Below, piece by piece: positions 1 through 7,363 of a stretch of DNA of 57,053 nt. The stretch is from an uncultured Eubacterium sp. (GTDB lineage Bacteria > Bacillota > Clostridia > Oscillospirales > Acutalibacteraceae), in contig CAJOJV010000030.1 of NCBI GenBank assembly GCA_905234995.1, positions 22,293 through 79,345 of the forward strand, given 5' to 3'. The position numbers and the translations under genes were made by a program. Below the pieces are notes generated by a model, which was given only the letters and a program-made list of their open reading frames with translations, did no database searches and was not told the DNA's origin. Positions within the stretch are counted from its first letter, which is position 1. Every line of letters begins with the position of its first letter.

Positions 1-58
1 TCCCCCACAGGGGGAAATGTCGCAAAGCGACAAAAGGGGAACGAAGTCGTCGTCCCCT
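1..58. repeat. Cluster of three short palindromes
   Basis: Three hairpins follow one another: TCCCC-CACA-GGGGA, then TGTCGC-AAA-GCGACA, then a GGGG..CCCC stem containing ACGA/TCGT. No gene can be assigned. This is the intergenic side of the sigK fragment that follows; the cluster may act as a terminator region or be a dispersed palindromic repeat. Confidence 0.5.
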
Positions 59-83
59 ACGATGTGTTCCTGTTACGCCCCGA

Positions 84-426
84 CAAATCCCAATTTGTCT
101 ATTCAACTCTCCTTCGTATATCATCCAAAACATTCTTTTCAATTCTTGAAACGTAGCTTCTGCTTATATTCAGCCGCTTTGCAACCTCTCTTTGCGTAAG
201 CGGCTTTTTGTTATTCAGTCCGTACCGCAGAATAATTATCTCTTTTTCGCGCTCGACATTAAGTCCGCTGATGATTTTTGAAACCTTTTCCCACCTGATT
301 TTGTTTTCAAGCTCCTCGGCTAAATCCCTGTTGTCGCTTATTGTGTCCTGCAGCGTAAGCGGGTTTCCGTCCTTGTCGCTTTCAAGCGAGTCGCCGAGAT
401 ATACGTCGTTTGCGCTTTTTCTCAGG
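84..426 (-). repeat. 343-bp direct repeat, copy A (sigK 3' half)
   Basis: This stretch matches 39842-40184 without gaps and in the same orientation, with about 18 mismatches by eye (near 95% identity). It covers the C-terminal half of sigK plus about 15 bp past its stop codon. Similarity ends abruptly on both sides, at CAAATCCC on the left and CTCAGG on the right. Confidence 0.9.
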
Positions 427-437
427 CAGTATTTCAT
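99..437 (-). pseudogene. sigK: sigK C-terminal half (sigma-70 regions 3-4), copy A
   Basis: The translation carries a sigma-70 region 4 helix-turn-helix: EREKEIIILRYGL, then LTQREVAKRLNISRSYVSRIEK. This matches the C-terminal half of the late mother-cell sporulation sigma factor SigK. The N-terminal half (region 2) is absent here; the residue run LRKSANDVYLGDSL starts at the point where skin elements split sigK in Bacillus and Clostridium. The nominal Met start is an accident of the junction. The recombinase remnant lies directly upstream on the same strand and overlaps by a few bases, which is the usual skin arrangement. It cannot act alone as a sigma factor. A second, nearly identical copy sits at 39.85-40.18 kb. 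Confidence 0.88.
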
Positions 438-855
438 TTTCTATGCGTACCCGACGGATAAAAATCCTCGTTATCATCAGGGTTTTCAGGCATTTTTACT
501 ATCTTTGACAGACTGTCGTCATATTCGCCGCCGAAGAATACAATATACGCATATTCGCCGTCCCAAATAACTTCATTTACAAAGGCGCGAATAGCCAGCC
601 GCTTCTGCTCAATGCTCAAACTGTCAACATTGTTTGCAAAGTGCTTAATTAAATCCTTCATCATTTCTTTAAATTGAGGGCGGTCGAGGTTCTTACCGCT
701 GAAGCCTTCGTCCTCAAAAACGATTGCCTTTTCCGCTTCCTCCTCACCAAAATGCATTTTCAGGTAATCGCGGCACATTTCAATCTGGTTTTCAACCATT
801 CACCCTTGCCGGTAAATTTTGATTTACGGGAATAAATTGCAAATACCTTATCCAT
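434..855 (-). pseudogene. Skin-type large serine recombinase, frameshifted and internally deleted
   Basis: Reading from 855 leftwards gives MDKVFAIYSRKSKFTGKGE, the N-terminus of a large serine recombinase with its catalytic Ser in YSRKS. After a single-base frameshift near position 800 it continues as VENQIEMCRDYLKMHFGE and the EDEGFSGKNLDRPQF motif typical of these enzymes. It then jumps near 660 to a C-terminal tail (SIEQKRLAIRAFVNEVIWDG). Roughly 350 residues between, including the zinc and DNA-binding domains, are missing. Its stop codon lies at the sigK junction, as in skin elements where the recombinase gene ends at the attachment site. It is inactive as read, so the element could not excise unless helped in trans. 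Confidence 0.85.
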
Positions 856-1151
856 AAAGCACCACCAAAATATAATATGCTACTTTCTGTTTAACATAAT
901 AAGAGTCAAATTCAAGTGATTTATTCAAAACTCAAAACAAGGTCCCAAAAATCAGTCACAGTACCGTTGCAACAACCTCGCTGGGTATAAAAACTTAACA
1001 AGGCTCTTTAAATAATTTTAGAAAAACAATAATAAAACCCTTAAAAATCTACATCATTCAAAAAATGATTTGTAATTTATTTTCGGGGTGGTATAATGCA
1101 GGGCAGTCTATCACAAGCCGATTACAAATAATTCTTACCTAAAAAAGCGAT
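856..1151. other. AT-rich intergenic region
   Basis: No convincing gene, RNA or terminator is visible here. It separates the recombinase remnant (minus strand) from the operator of the first two-component system (plus strand). Confidence 0.5.
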
Positions 1152-1184
1152 TTGTTGGACATTTGTTGGACACAATGCTATACT
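1152..1184 (+). promoter_or_regulatory. Operator 1 / promoter of the first two-component system
   Basis: TTGTTGGACA occurs at 1152-1161 and again at 1163-1172, an 11-bp period. A -10 box TATACT follows at 1179-1184. TGGACA inside the first repeat lies 17 bp from the -10 and could serve as a weak -35. The same tandem motif recurs at 3439 and 7200 and as a half-degenerate pair at 3280. Direct repeats one helical turn apart, just upstream of a -10, are the usual target of OmpR/SARP-type winged-helix activators, so autoregulation by the regulator at 2459-3259 is the simplest reading (inference). Confidence 0.75.
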
Positions 1185-1217
1185 ATAGATATAGTAATCT
1201 AAAAAAGGACTAATTGT

Positions 1218-2462
1218 ATGACTGAATACATTATTTTAATCCCTCTTGCAACTTTGATATTAGGCTTAGCGCCTATTGTGGCACGTGACAACTATCTTAA
1301 TAAAAATCAAAAGAACATCATGTTTGCAATCGTCGGTCTTATCGGAGCACTGGTGCTTCAGAATGTTGCGGATTATATACTGCAAACGGTAGTATTAGCA
1401 CCGTATATCAGAACGCTTGTAAGTATATTCGGTTACGCTGTTCGCCCTGTAATTATTGTTCTGTTCTGCAAGTTAGTAAAACCAAATGGTAAAAATGCTT
1501 TCGCATGGGTTATGGTCGCAGTAAATGCAGCCGTGTATCTTACGGCAACATTTTCGCACTTTGCTTTTTATATTGATGAAAACAACCATTTTCATGGCGG
1601 TGTATTCTATTTCAGTAAAACCGCTTTCGTCGTCAGCTTTGCATTGCTTTTTCATTTGATTTATTTCGTGGTCAGTGAATATCGCAAGAAAAAGACGTGG
1701 ATTTGGATACCGATTGTTAATATTATATTGATTATCATTGCGTCGATTCTTGACATATCGCCTGCTTACGTTGATTTTCCTGTAAGCTATGTTACCATTT
1801 TTGCTGTATGCTGCAGCCTTTTCTATTATATCTGGCTGCACCTTGAATTCGTTAAGGAACACGAAAACGCGCTCAAAGCAGAGCAACGAATTAAAATAAT
1901 GATGTCGCAAATTCAGCCGCATTTTCTGTATAACACGCTGTCCACCATTCAGGCGCTTTGCATTACCGACCCCGATAAAGCGGCGAGGGTAACGGAGCAG
2001 TTCGGAACGTATTTAAGGCGCAATCTTGATTCATTGAACGATATGGATTTAATTCCGCTTAACAAAGAACTTGAACACACAAAGGTATACGCAGAAATTG
2101 AAATGGTGCGTTTTCCTAAAATCTCGGTTGAGTATGACATTCAGGCGGAGGACTTTTTTCTTCCTGCGCTGACTATTCAGCCGCTTGTTGAAAATGCCAT
2201 CCGCCATGGAGTTCGCAGCCGTGAACACGGCTTGGTAAACATCGCCACAAGAGAGGACAACGGAATTTATATAGTAATTATCAGTGATAACGGGATAGGC
2301 TTTAAGGCGGATAATGCCGACAGTACAGAAGGCAGCCATATCGGTATTGCAAACGTAAAAGAGAGAATAAGCACAATGTGCAAAGGAACGCTGGATATTG
2401 ACAGCCGTATTGACGAAGGAACAACAATCACGATAACCATTCCTAAAGAGGAGAAAATATGA
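1218..2462 (+). CDS. LytS/YesM-type sensor histidine kinase (HK1)
   Basis: This 414-residue membrane kinase has about six or seven hydrophobic segments in residues 1-215, with no large extracellular domain. A HisKA_7TM/His_kinase-type H-box follows (QIQPHFLYNTLS, phospho-acceptor His235). The GHKL ATPase domain shows an N-box (ENAIRHGV) and a G1 box (DNGIGF). It should autophosphorylate on His235 and pass phosphate to the regulator encoded next, whose ATG overlaps this gene's stop by 4 bp. AAGGA precedes the ATG. The signal is unknown; a membrane-buried sensor suggests cell-envelope stress or a hydrophobic ligand. A paralogous kinase lies at 15990-17278. Confidence 0.9.
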   Translation: MTEYIILIPLATLILGLAPIVARDNYLNKNQKNIMFAIVGLIGALVLQNVADYILQTVVLAPYIRTLVSIFGYAVRPVIIVLFCKLVKPNGKNAFAWVMVAVNAAVYLTATFSHFAFYIDENNHFHGGVFYFSKTAFVVSFALLFHLIYFVVSEYRKKKTWIWIPIVNIILIIIASILDISPAYVDFPVSYVTIFAVCCSLFYYIWLHLEFVKEHENALKAEQRIKIMMSQIQPHFLYNTLSTIQALCITDPDKAARVTEQFGTYLRRNLDSLNDMDLIPLNKELEHTKVYAEIEMVRFPKISVEYDIQAEDFFLPALTIQPLVENAIRHGVRSREHGLVNIATREDNGIYIVIISDNGIGFKADNADSTEGSHIGIANVKERISTMCKGTLDIDSRIDEGTTITITIPKEEKI

Positions 2463-3259
2463 GAGTAATTTGCGTAGATGACGAACATTTAGTACTTAAC
2501 TTGGTTGTGTATCTTTGTGAACAGTTACCTGAGATTGACGAGGTTAAGGGTTTTACAGAGTCAAAAAAAGCTCTTGAATGGCTGCAAACCAATAAAGCCG
2601 ACCTTGCTATTCTTGATATTGATATGCCCGTCATTGACGGAATAAGTCTTGCCATAAGAATTAAGCGGGAGCAACCGACTGTTTCGGTTATATTTTTGAC
2701 AGGCTATTCAAAATACGCTGTTGAAGCGTTTAAAATGCACGCGCAGGGTTATTTGTTGAAGCCTGTTAATAAGGAAATGCTGCAAGCGGAAATCAGATAT
2801 GCTATGTCCTCAAAGGCAGTGCCTAAGGAAACAAAAATATACGTAAAGACCTTTGGCGAGTTTGAAATATTTGTTGACGGCAAGCCCGTGCATTTTGCCC
2901 GTTCAAAGTCTAAAGAACTGCTTGCTTTTCTGATAGACGCCAATGGAGCAAACGTATCAAGGGCAACTGCGTTTTCAGCACTGTATGAGGATATATTCTA
3001 TGACAGAAAAATGCAAAAGCAGTTTGACGTCATTGTGCGCAGTCTCAGGGAGTCACTTAATGTAAGCGGTGCCGGAGAAATATTTGAAATAAAATCGGGT
3101 ATGATGCGTCTCAATACAGATTTATTTGATTGCGATTTATACCGTTTACTAAACGGCAACGTAGACGCAATTAATGAATTTCGCGGGGAATATATGAACG
3201 CTTATTCGTGGGCTAACATTACAGAGGCAAGCATTACAACTAAGTACGGAAAAGAATAA
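2459..3259 (+). CDS. Response regulator with SARP-type winged-helix domain (RR1)
   Basis: The 266 residues begin with a receiver domain (acidic pocket DDE at 7-9, phospho-acceptor Asp53 in LDIDMP, conserved Thr in FLTGYS, Lys in LLKPVN). From about residue 123 a winged-helix DNA-binding domain follows (VKTFGEFEIFVDGKPVHF) of the OmpR/SARP kind, and then a short tail like the start of a BTAD domain (EFRGEYMNAYSWA). The usual long BTAD is missing. It is the partner of HK1 by position and 4-bp overlap. Likely target: the TTGTTGGACA tandem repeats (inference). The gene at 17280 encodes a paralogue with the same architecture. Confidence 0.88.
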   Translation: MRVICVDDEHLVLNLVVYLCEQLPEIDEVKGFTESKKALEWLQTNKADLAILDIDMPVIDGISLAIRIKREQPTVSVIFLTGYSKYAVEAFKMHAQGYLLKPVNKEMLQAEIRYAMSSKAVPKETKIYVKTFGEFEIFVDGKPVHFARSKSKELLAFLIDANGANVSRATAFSALYEDIFYDRKMQKQFDVIVRSLRESLNVSGAGEIFEIKSGMMRLNTDLFDCDLYRLLNGNVDAINEFRGEYMNAYSWANITEASITTKYGKE

Positions 3260-3279
3260 AAATTTAAAACTATATCATT

Positions 3280-3300
3280 TTGTTGGACATTTGTTGGGGA
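3280..3300 (+). promoter_or_regulatory. Extra operator-1 pair without a clear -10
   Basis: TTGTTGGACA at 3280-3289 is followed 11 bp later by the degenerate TTGTTGGGGA at 3291-3300. No -10 box follows at the expected distance; instead a hairpin-rich stretch begins at once. It may be a relic operator displaced from its promoter by an insertion, or an upstream auxiliary site for the promoter at 3439-3473. Confidence 0.55.
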
Positions 3301-3301
3301 C

Positions 3302-3392
3302 GTTTGCGACCGCTCGCAGTGCGAGATTAAGGGAGCAATAAGGAGTGGTAGCGGTCAAAATTTGTCGGCGCTGCAAGCCTAAACAAATTTTG
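3302..3392. repeat. Hairpin-rich insert between two operator copies
   Basis: Nested inverted repeats are visible: GACCGCT (3308-3314) with AGCGGTC (3350-3356), CTCGCA-G-TGCGAG (3313-3325), and CAAAATTTGT (3356-3365) with ACAAATTTTG (3383-3392). The block separates two operator-1 pairs and resembles a small palindromic insertion. A loosely similar hairpin pair lies at 34515-34573. Confidence 0.45.
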
Positions 3393-3438
3393 GGCACCGC
3401 AACAGGATATACGTAGTTTTTTCGTAGCACTTTAATGT

Positions 3439-3473
3439 TTGTTGGATATTTGTTGGACACAACACTTTATAAT
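3439..3473 (+). promoter_or_regulatory. Operator 1 / promoter of the L,D-transpeptidase operon
   Basis: TTGTTGGATA at 3439-3448 and TTGTTGGACA at 3450-3459 form the 11-bp direct repeat. TATAAT follows at 3468-3473, 18 bp after the start of the second repeat. There is no good -35 of TTGACA type at 17 bp from this -10, consistent with an activator-dependent promoter. Confidence 0.75.
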
Positions 3474-3505
3474 ATAAAAAAATCAATAAAAAAGGAGTAT
3501 CTATT

Positions 3506-4276
3506 ATGAGCAAAAAAGTAAAAACAGTGATAGCCGTTATGGTAGCCGTTATTGTAGTCCTTGCGGGTTCGCTGGTTTACGTCAGCACGGACTCGCAAAA
3601 GAAGATTGCAGTGGCTAACGCAAAGTATCAGGACGTAGTGGATAACTACAAGTTGTACAAGAACATTATCTCTCAGGACGAGGTTGAGCAGACCCTGTTT
3701 GGTCAGCCTATTTCAACCGAGCGTGACGGCGAGTACAGAATCGGTATTAAAACCGCTATTGACGGCGATTACCATGCTGAGCTCACCGTTTATCAGGCAA
3801 AGGGCGGCAAGTATGAAAAGCAATTCACCTGCGAAGCGCTCGTCGGTAAAAATGGTCCCGGTAAGCAGTCCGAGGGCGATACAAAAACTCCGCTCGGCAC
3901 TTGGGAAGTAGGCGAGGCTTACGGCATTAAGGACGACCCCGGCAGCAAAATTCCGTTTACCAAGGTTACGGACGATATGTACTGGTGTGCAACCGGCTCA
4001 AACGGCAAAAAGTACAACACTCTGCTTAATAAAAAAGATGACCCTGATAACGATTATTCCGAGGATGAGCACCTTATGGATTACCCGATAAGATATGCTT
4101 ATTTCCTTGATATGGGCTACAACAAGGCAGGCGCGCCGTATGCAGGCAACGCAATTTTCCTTCACTGCTGGAAAGAGCCTGATTATCCTACGGGCGGCTG
4201 TGTTGCAGTATCTGAAGAAGATATGGTAAAAATCCTTCAGACAATTACTCCCGGCACAACGGTAACGGTTTATTAA
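3506..4276 (+). CDS. L,D-transpeptidase (YkuD family), membrane-anchored
   Basis: The 256-residue protein has an N-terminal membrane anchor (about residues 6-26) followed by an extracytoplasmic YkuD catalytic domain. The active-site signature is present: His220 in FLHCW and Cys232 in TGGCVAVS, with GDTKTPLGTW upstream as in COG3786 members. Such enzymes make 3-3 cross-links or attach proteins to peptidoglycan stems. GGAG precedes the ATG at good spacing. It is first in a co-directional cluster (3506-6991) behind an operator-1 promoter, so it is probably induced by RR1. A wall-linking role for the neighbouring surface proteins is possible but unproven. Confidence 0.88.
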   Translation: MSKKVKTVIAVMVAVIVVLAGSLVYVSTDSQKKIAVANAKYQDVVDNYKLYKNIISQDEVEQTLFGQPISTERDGEYRIGIKTAIDGDYHAELTVYQAKGGKYEKQFTCEALVGKNGPGKQSEGDTKTPLGTWEVGEAYGIKDDPGSKIPFTKVTDDMYWCATGSNGKKYNTLLNKKDDPDNDYSEDEHLMDYPIRYAYFLDMGYNKAGAPYAGNAIFLHCWKEPDYPTGGCVAVSEEDMVKILQTITPGTTVTVY

Positions 4277-4277
4277 T

Positions 4278-4856
4278 ATGAAAAAAGTTTTATTAGTCAG
4301 TGCCTGCGCAAGACCTGATTCAAGGACTTATGCGCTTGCAAAGAAAGCGGCAAGCCTCATGAATGCAGATTACAACGTTATTCATTTGTATAACGAAAAT
4401 CTACAGCCTCTTGATTATTACAACCTTTCAAAGCGGGAAGAATTTATTCAGCAAAACGATTTCAGCGATGATATGTTCCGCTTTGCTAAGGAATTTGCCG
4501 AGGCAAATGAAATAGTCATTGCCGCCCCATACTGGGATTTATCCTTCCCATCAATCTTAAAGTGTTATTTTGAGGCAATTTGCGTAAACGGTCTTACGTT
4601 CAAATATGGCGAAAACGGGAGGGTAATCCCTCTTTGCAAGTGCAAAAGATTAATATACGTTACCACTGCAGGCGGATATATAGGCGAAAACAATCACGGC
4701 TATGAATACATTAAGGCGCTTTGTCATAACCTTTTGGGGATTGAAAGCATGGCTTGTATTTCCGCCGAAGGACTGGATATTATCGGCAATAATATTGAGG
4801 AAATTCTCATTAATGCCGAAAAAAATATAAAAAACCTAATTAAAAAAGGAAAATGA
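4278..4856 (+). CDS. Flavodoxin-fold NAD(P)H-dependent oxidoreductase
   Basis: The 192-residue cytosolic protein matches the Flavodoxin_2 group (FMN-dependent NADH oxidoreductase/azoreductase-like). An N-terminal beta strand and phosphate loop (MKKVLLVSACARPDSRTY) is followed by APYWDLSFPSILKCYFEAI and VTTAGGYIGEN, the usual flavin and active-site loops of that family. It starts 1 bp after the transpeptidase stop, so the two are translationally coupled. The natural substrate (quinone, flavin or azo compound) cannot be read from the sequence. Confidence 0.82.
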   Translation: MKKVLLVSACARPDSRTYALAKKAASLMNADYNVIHLYNENLQPLDYYNLSKREEFIQQNDFSDDMFRFAKEFAEANEIVIAAPYWDLSFPSILKCYFEAICVNGLTFKYGENGRVIPLCKCKRLIYVTTAGGYIGENNHGYEYIKALCHNLLGIESMACISAEGLDIIGNNIEEILINAEKNIKNLIKKGK

Positions 4857-4859
4857 AAA

Positions 4860-5273
4860 ATGCAAAAGATTACAAAATTATTATTCCCGATTATTGCAAT
4901 TATCATGGGAATTATTGCTATCGTCAGCGGCGTACATAAAATGGTGACGAAGGACCTGTACGATTCAACCGTAACGGCTACTGTTGTAGACGTTCAGGAG
5001 GAATGGGACCACACAGGCGAGGACAGCGAGCTTGTTTACCACGTTTATATTGACTATGAGGTTGACGGCGTTAAGTACGAGCACGTTGAATCACCCGAAT
5101 CTGACAGCACTATGCAGGTTGGCGATAAAATTGAGCTATTATATCAGTCAAAGGACCCATCAAAAATCTCAGGTAAGAATATAACGGGCAACTCCGTAAT
5201 TATGATAGTTATCGGCGCAGTCGTTGCAATCGGAGGAATTATTGCAGAAATCAGAGCGTTAATAAGAAAATAA
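4860..5273 (+). CDS. DUF3592-type membrane protein
   Basis: The 137 residues form two membrane segments (about 7-24 and 113-132) flanking an extracytoplasmic beta-rich stretch (ATVVDVQEEW, YHVYIDYEVDGVKYEH, GDKIELLYQSKDPSKI). This is the layout and motif set of DUF3592 proteins; their function is unknown. The gene starts 3 bp after the preceding stop codon and belongs to the same transcription unit behind the operator-1 promoter. Confidence 0.75.
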   Translation: MQKITKLLFPIIAIIMGIIAIVSGVHKMVTKDLYDSTVTATVVDVQEEWDHTGEDSELVYHVYIDYEVDGVKYEHVESPESDSTMQVGDKIELLYQSKDPSKISGKNITGNSVIMIVIGAVVAIGGIIAEIRALIRK

Positions 5274-5292
5274 TACATAAAGGAGTGTTTTT

Positions 5293-5982
5293 ATGAATTA
5301 CAAAATTGAAGGCGGCAATCTTCCCGTACTTCTAGTTCAGCTTGAAGCAGGGGAGGAAATGAAGTGCGAAGGCGGCTCAATGAGCTGGATGGACGACGAA
5401 ATTGAAATGAAAACGCAGGGCGGCGGCATCGGCAAGATGTTCGGTAAGATGTTCACGGGCGAAAGTATGTTCAGCAACGTATACCATGCTAATAAGGCAG
5501 GCGAAATCGCTTTTGCATCCTCCTTCCCGGGCTCAATAAGAGCGATTGAGGTAACTCCCGACAAGCCCGTTATTGCACAAAAAAGCGCTTTTCTTGCAAG
5601 CTACGGCGATATTGATATTTCCGTATTCTTCCAGAAAAAACTCAAATCAGGTCTTTTCGGCGGCGAGGGCTTTTTAATGCAGAAGTTCAGCGGCAACGGT
5701 ATTGTATTTATTGAGATTGACGGCTCTGCTGTGGAATATGACATTCCCGCAGGCGACTGCAAAATCATTGACACGGGCTACCTTGCAGCGATGGACGCTT
5801 CCTGCTCTATTGATACAAGAACGGTTAAGGGCGTTAAAAACGTGCTCTTTGGCGGTGAAGGACTTTTCAACACGGTTGTAAAAGGCCCCGGTCACATTAT
5901 CGTTCAGACAATGCCTATTCAGAAAACCGCTATGGCAATTGATCCGTTCATTACCAAAACCACAACTACAACAAGCAACTAA
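5293..5982 (+). CDS. TIGR00266/AIM24-family protein
   Basis: This 229-residue soluble protein matches the AIM24/TIGR00266 family. It opens with YKIEGGNLPVLLVQLEAGEE and contains EGGSMSWMD, FASSFPGSIRAIEV, GEGFLMQKFSGNGIVFI and the C-terminal GGEGLFNTVVKGPGHIIVQT. Family members form a beta-sandwich fold of unknown biochemical role and often sit next to stress or envelope genes. AAGGAG is well placed upstream. It is the fourth gene of the putative RR1-controlled operon. Confidence 0.87.
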   Translation: MNYKIEGGNLPVLLVQLEAGEEMKCEGGSMSWMDDEIEMKTQGGGIGKMFGKMFTGESMFSNVYHANKAGEIAFASSFPGSIRAIEVTPDKPVIAQKSAFLASYGDIDISVFFQKKLKSGLFGGEGFLMQKFSGNGIVFIEIDGSAVEYDIPAGDCKIIDTGYLAAMDASCSIDTRTVKGVKNVLFGGEGLFNTVVKGPGHIIVQTMPIQKTAMAIDPFITKTTTTTSN

Positions 5983-5997
5983 AACAAGCAGTTTAAT

Positions 5998-6991
5998 TTG
6001 GATGTATTAAATTATGAAAAAGTTTTATCAATTGTGATGGCAATGCTCGTTTCGTGCTTTGCAATCAGCACGGGCGCTATGGCTGCAGTAATCCCCACCA
6101 TTAAGGATGGCGGTGAGAGTGTTCCCGTTACCTATCCGAAAAACGGTTTGGATGAAAAATCCGTTAAGATAGCAAATTCGTTCCCGAAGCAACGGGCTGG
6201 TATGAATTTGAGTGCGACGCGCTCTATACAAATTCTTCTTCATCTGCTGAAGATATCCCCGCGGTGTATTCGCAGTTGATTTAGAGGAAACGGATTATAC
6301 GGAAACGCAGGGAATGTGCTTTTTCCTTGACACAACAAAACTAAGCGATGAGATGAAGGCGGAATATAAGTCATACGGCTTTAATATTGATAACGCAAAC
6401 TGTCTTATCACTTCTGCTCTTTATGAAAAAGGCAAGACCTACTACGTTACTGGTTATAATGACGGAACAGAGAATTACACGGCTAACCTTACTGTAAAAA
6501 CTCACACTCACACTATTAAGAAGGATAATGAGGATAATGTTAAGGTTAACAAGGACGGCACAAGCGGCGAAGCAGGCGGAAAATACGAGACCTGCACGTG
6601 CGGCTATTGCAACTATATTGAGTATACTGAGAACTATAAGCAGATTGTCGGCACAACCGTTAAAAACGCTGTTTACACAGGCAAGAAGCTTGAGCCCGCA
6701 GTAAGAATTGAAACTGCCGACGGCAAAAAGCTTAACAAAAAATACTATACGGTAAGCTATGAGAGCAACAAGAAGGTCGGCAAGGGCAAGGTTATTATCA
6801 AGTTCCAGAACGGCTACACGGGAACAGTTAAAAAGACCTTTAAGATTAATCCTAAAGCAACAACCGCAACATTTAAAAAGCTTAAGGGCGGCAAGAAATA
6901 CTATGTTCGCGTTCGTACCTACAAGGAAGTAAGCGGCAAAAAGTATTATTCTGCATGGACAAAGGCAAAGACTACAACGGTTAAAAAGTAG
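5998..6991 (+). pseudogene. Exported protein with C-terminal Ig/Fn3-like domain, frameshifted
   Basis: The open frame is broken. A signal-peptide-like stretch (VLSIVMAMLVSCFAISTGAMAA) is in a frame that lacks a well-placed ATG; the ATG at 6014 with its lysines is one base out. The reading then shifts near 6180 (to VPEATGWYEFECDALYTN) and again near 6265 (to VFAVDLEETDYTE). From 6314 it runs clean for 225 residues: a CTCGYCNYIEY zinc-like pair, a beta-sandwich region and a basic Fn3-like end (KKYYVRVRTYKEVSGKKYYS). It looks like an extracellular protein gene with two or three indels; phase variation or read error cannot be excluded. Confidence 0.7.
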
Positions 6992-7053
6992 TATTATCAA
7001 TACAAAAAGGCTGTGAAAACAGGAGAATAATAACGCTTCATTCATAAGACTAA

Positions 7054-7088
7054 AATACCGAACAGGATTTGCCTGTTCGGTATTTTTT
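7054..7088 (+). terminator. Rho-independent terminator
   Basis: AATACCGAACAGG and CCTGTTCGGTATT form a 13-bp stem with a 5-base loop, followed by a T run. It closes the 3506-6991 transcription unit. Confidence 0.9.
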
Positions 7089-7199
7089 GTATCAGCAGAT
7101 TAAATGAGTACAAGGAAGGCAAATCCGTCGTTTGTTACGGCTATTCGTGCAAAAGGAAGACTAAATAAAAAAATATTATTTCTAAAAATAAGCCGTTTT

Positions 7200-7234
7200 T
7201 TGTTGGACATCTGTTGGACGCTATATTTTAAAAT
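7200..7234 (+). promoter_or_regulatory. Operator 1 / distal promoter of the beta-helix operon
   Basis: TTGTTGGACA at 7200-7209 and CTGTTGGACG at 7211-7220 are 11 bp apart. TAAAAT at 7229-7234 starts 18 bp after the second repeat, the same spacing as at the transpeptidase promoter. This would be the third likely RR1 target in the window. Confidence 0.7.
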
Positions 7235-7287
7235 TATTTATTAACAGTAATTATATATAGAACTTAAAACTATTGATATGTGTTTTA

Positions 7288-7321
7288 TGTCACCGTTTTG
7301 TTACCCGCATTATGCTACAAT
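7288..7321 (+). promoter_or_regulatory. Operator 2 / proximal promoter of the beta-helix operon
   Basis: TGTCACC at 7288-7294 and TGTTACC at 7299-7305 are 11 bp apart. A -10 box TACAAT follows at 7316-7321. The same arrangement recurs at 19077-19109 before another surface-protein gene. Because the second regulator (RR2) is a paralogue of RR1, it is the natural candidate binder (inference). Confidence 0.7.
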
Positions 7322-7363
7322 GCAAAACGTACTATGAAAGTTTTACAGAAATGAGGGCAAATT

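Noticed and set aside
434-799. A separate small gene of 121 residues
   Set aside because: Its two halves match the N- and C-terminal ends of one large serine recombinase, so it is a remnant.
6371-7045. Long minus-strand frame of 224 codons
   Set aside because: It lies antisense to the 225-residue C-terminal part of the exported protein, has Cys/Val/Leu-rich shadow composition and no ribosome binding site.
7105-7260. Short plus-strand frame starting MSTRKANPSFV
   Set aside because: It runs through the operator-1 promoter region, has no ribosome binding site and no recognisable similarity.
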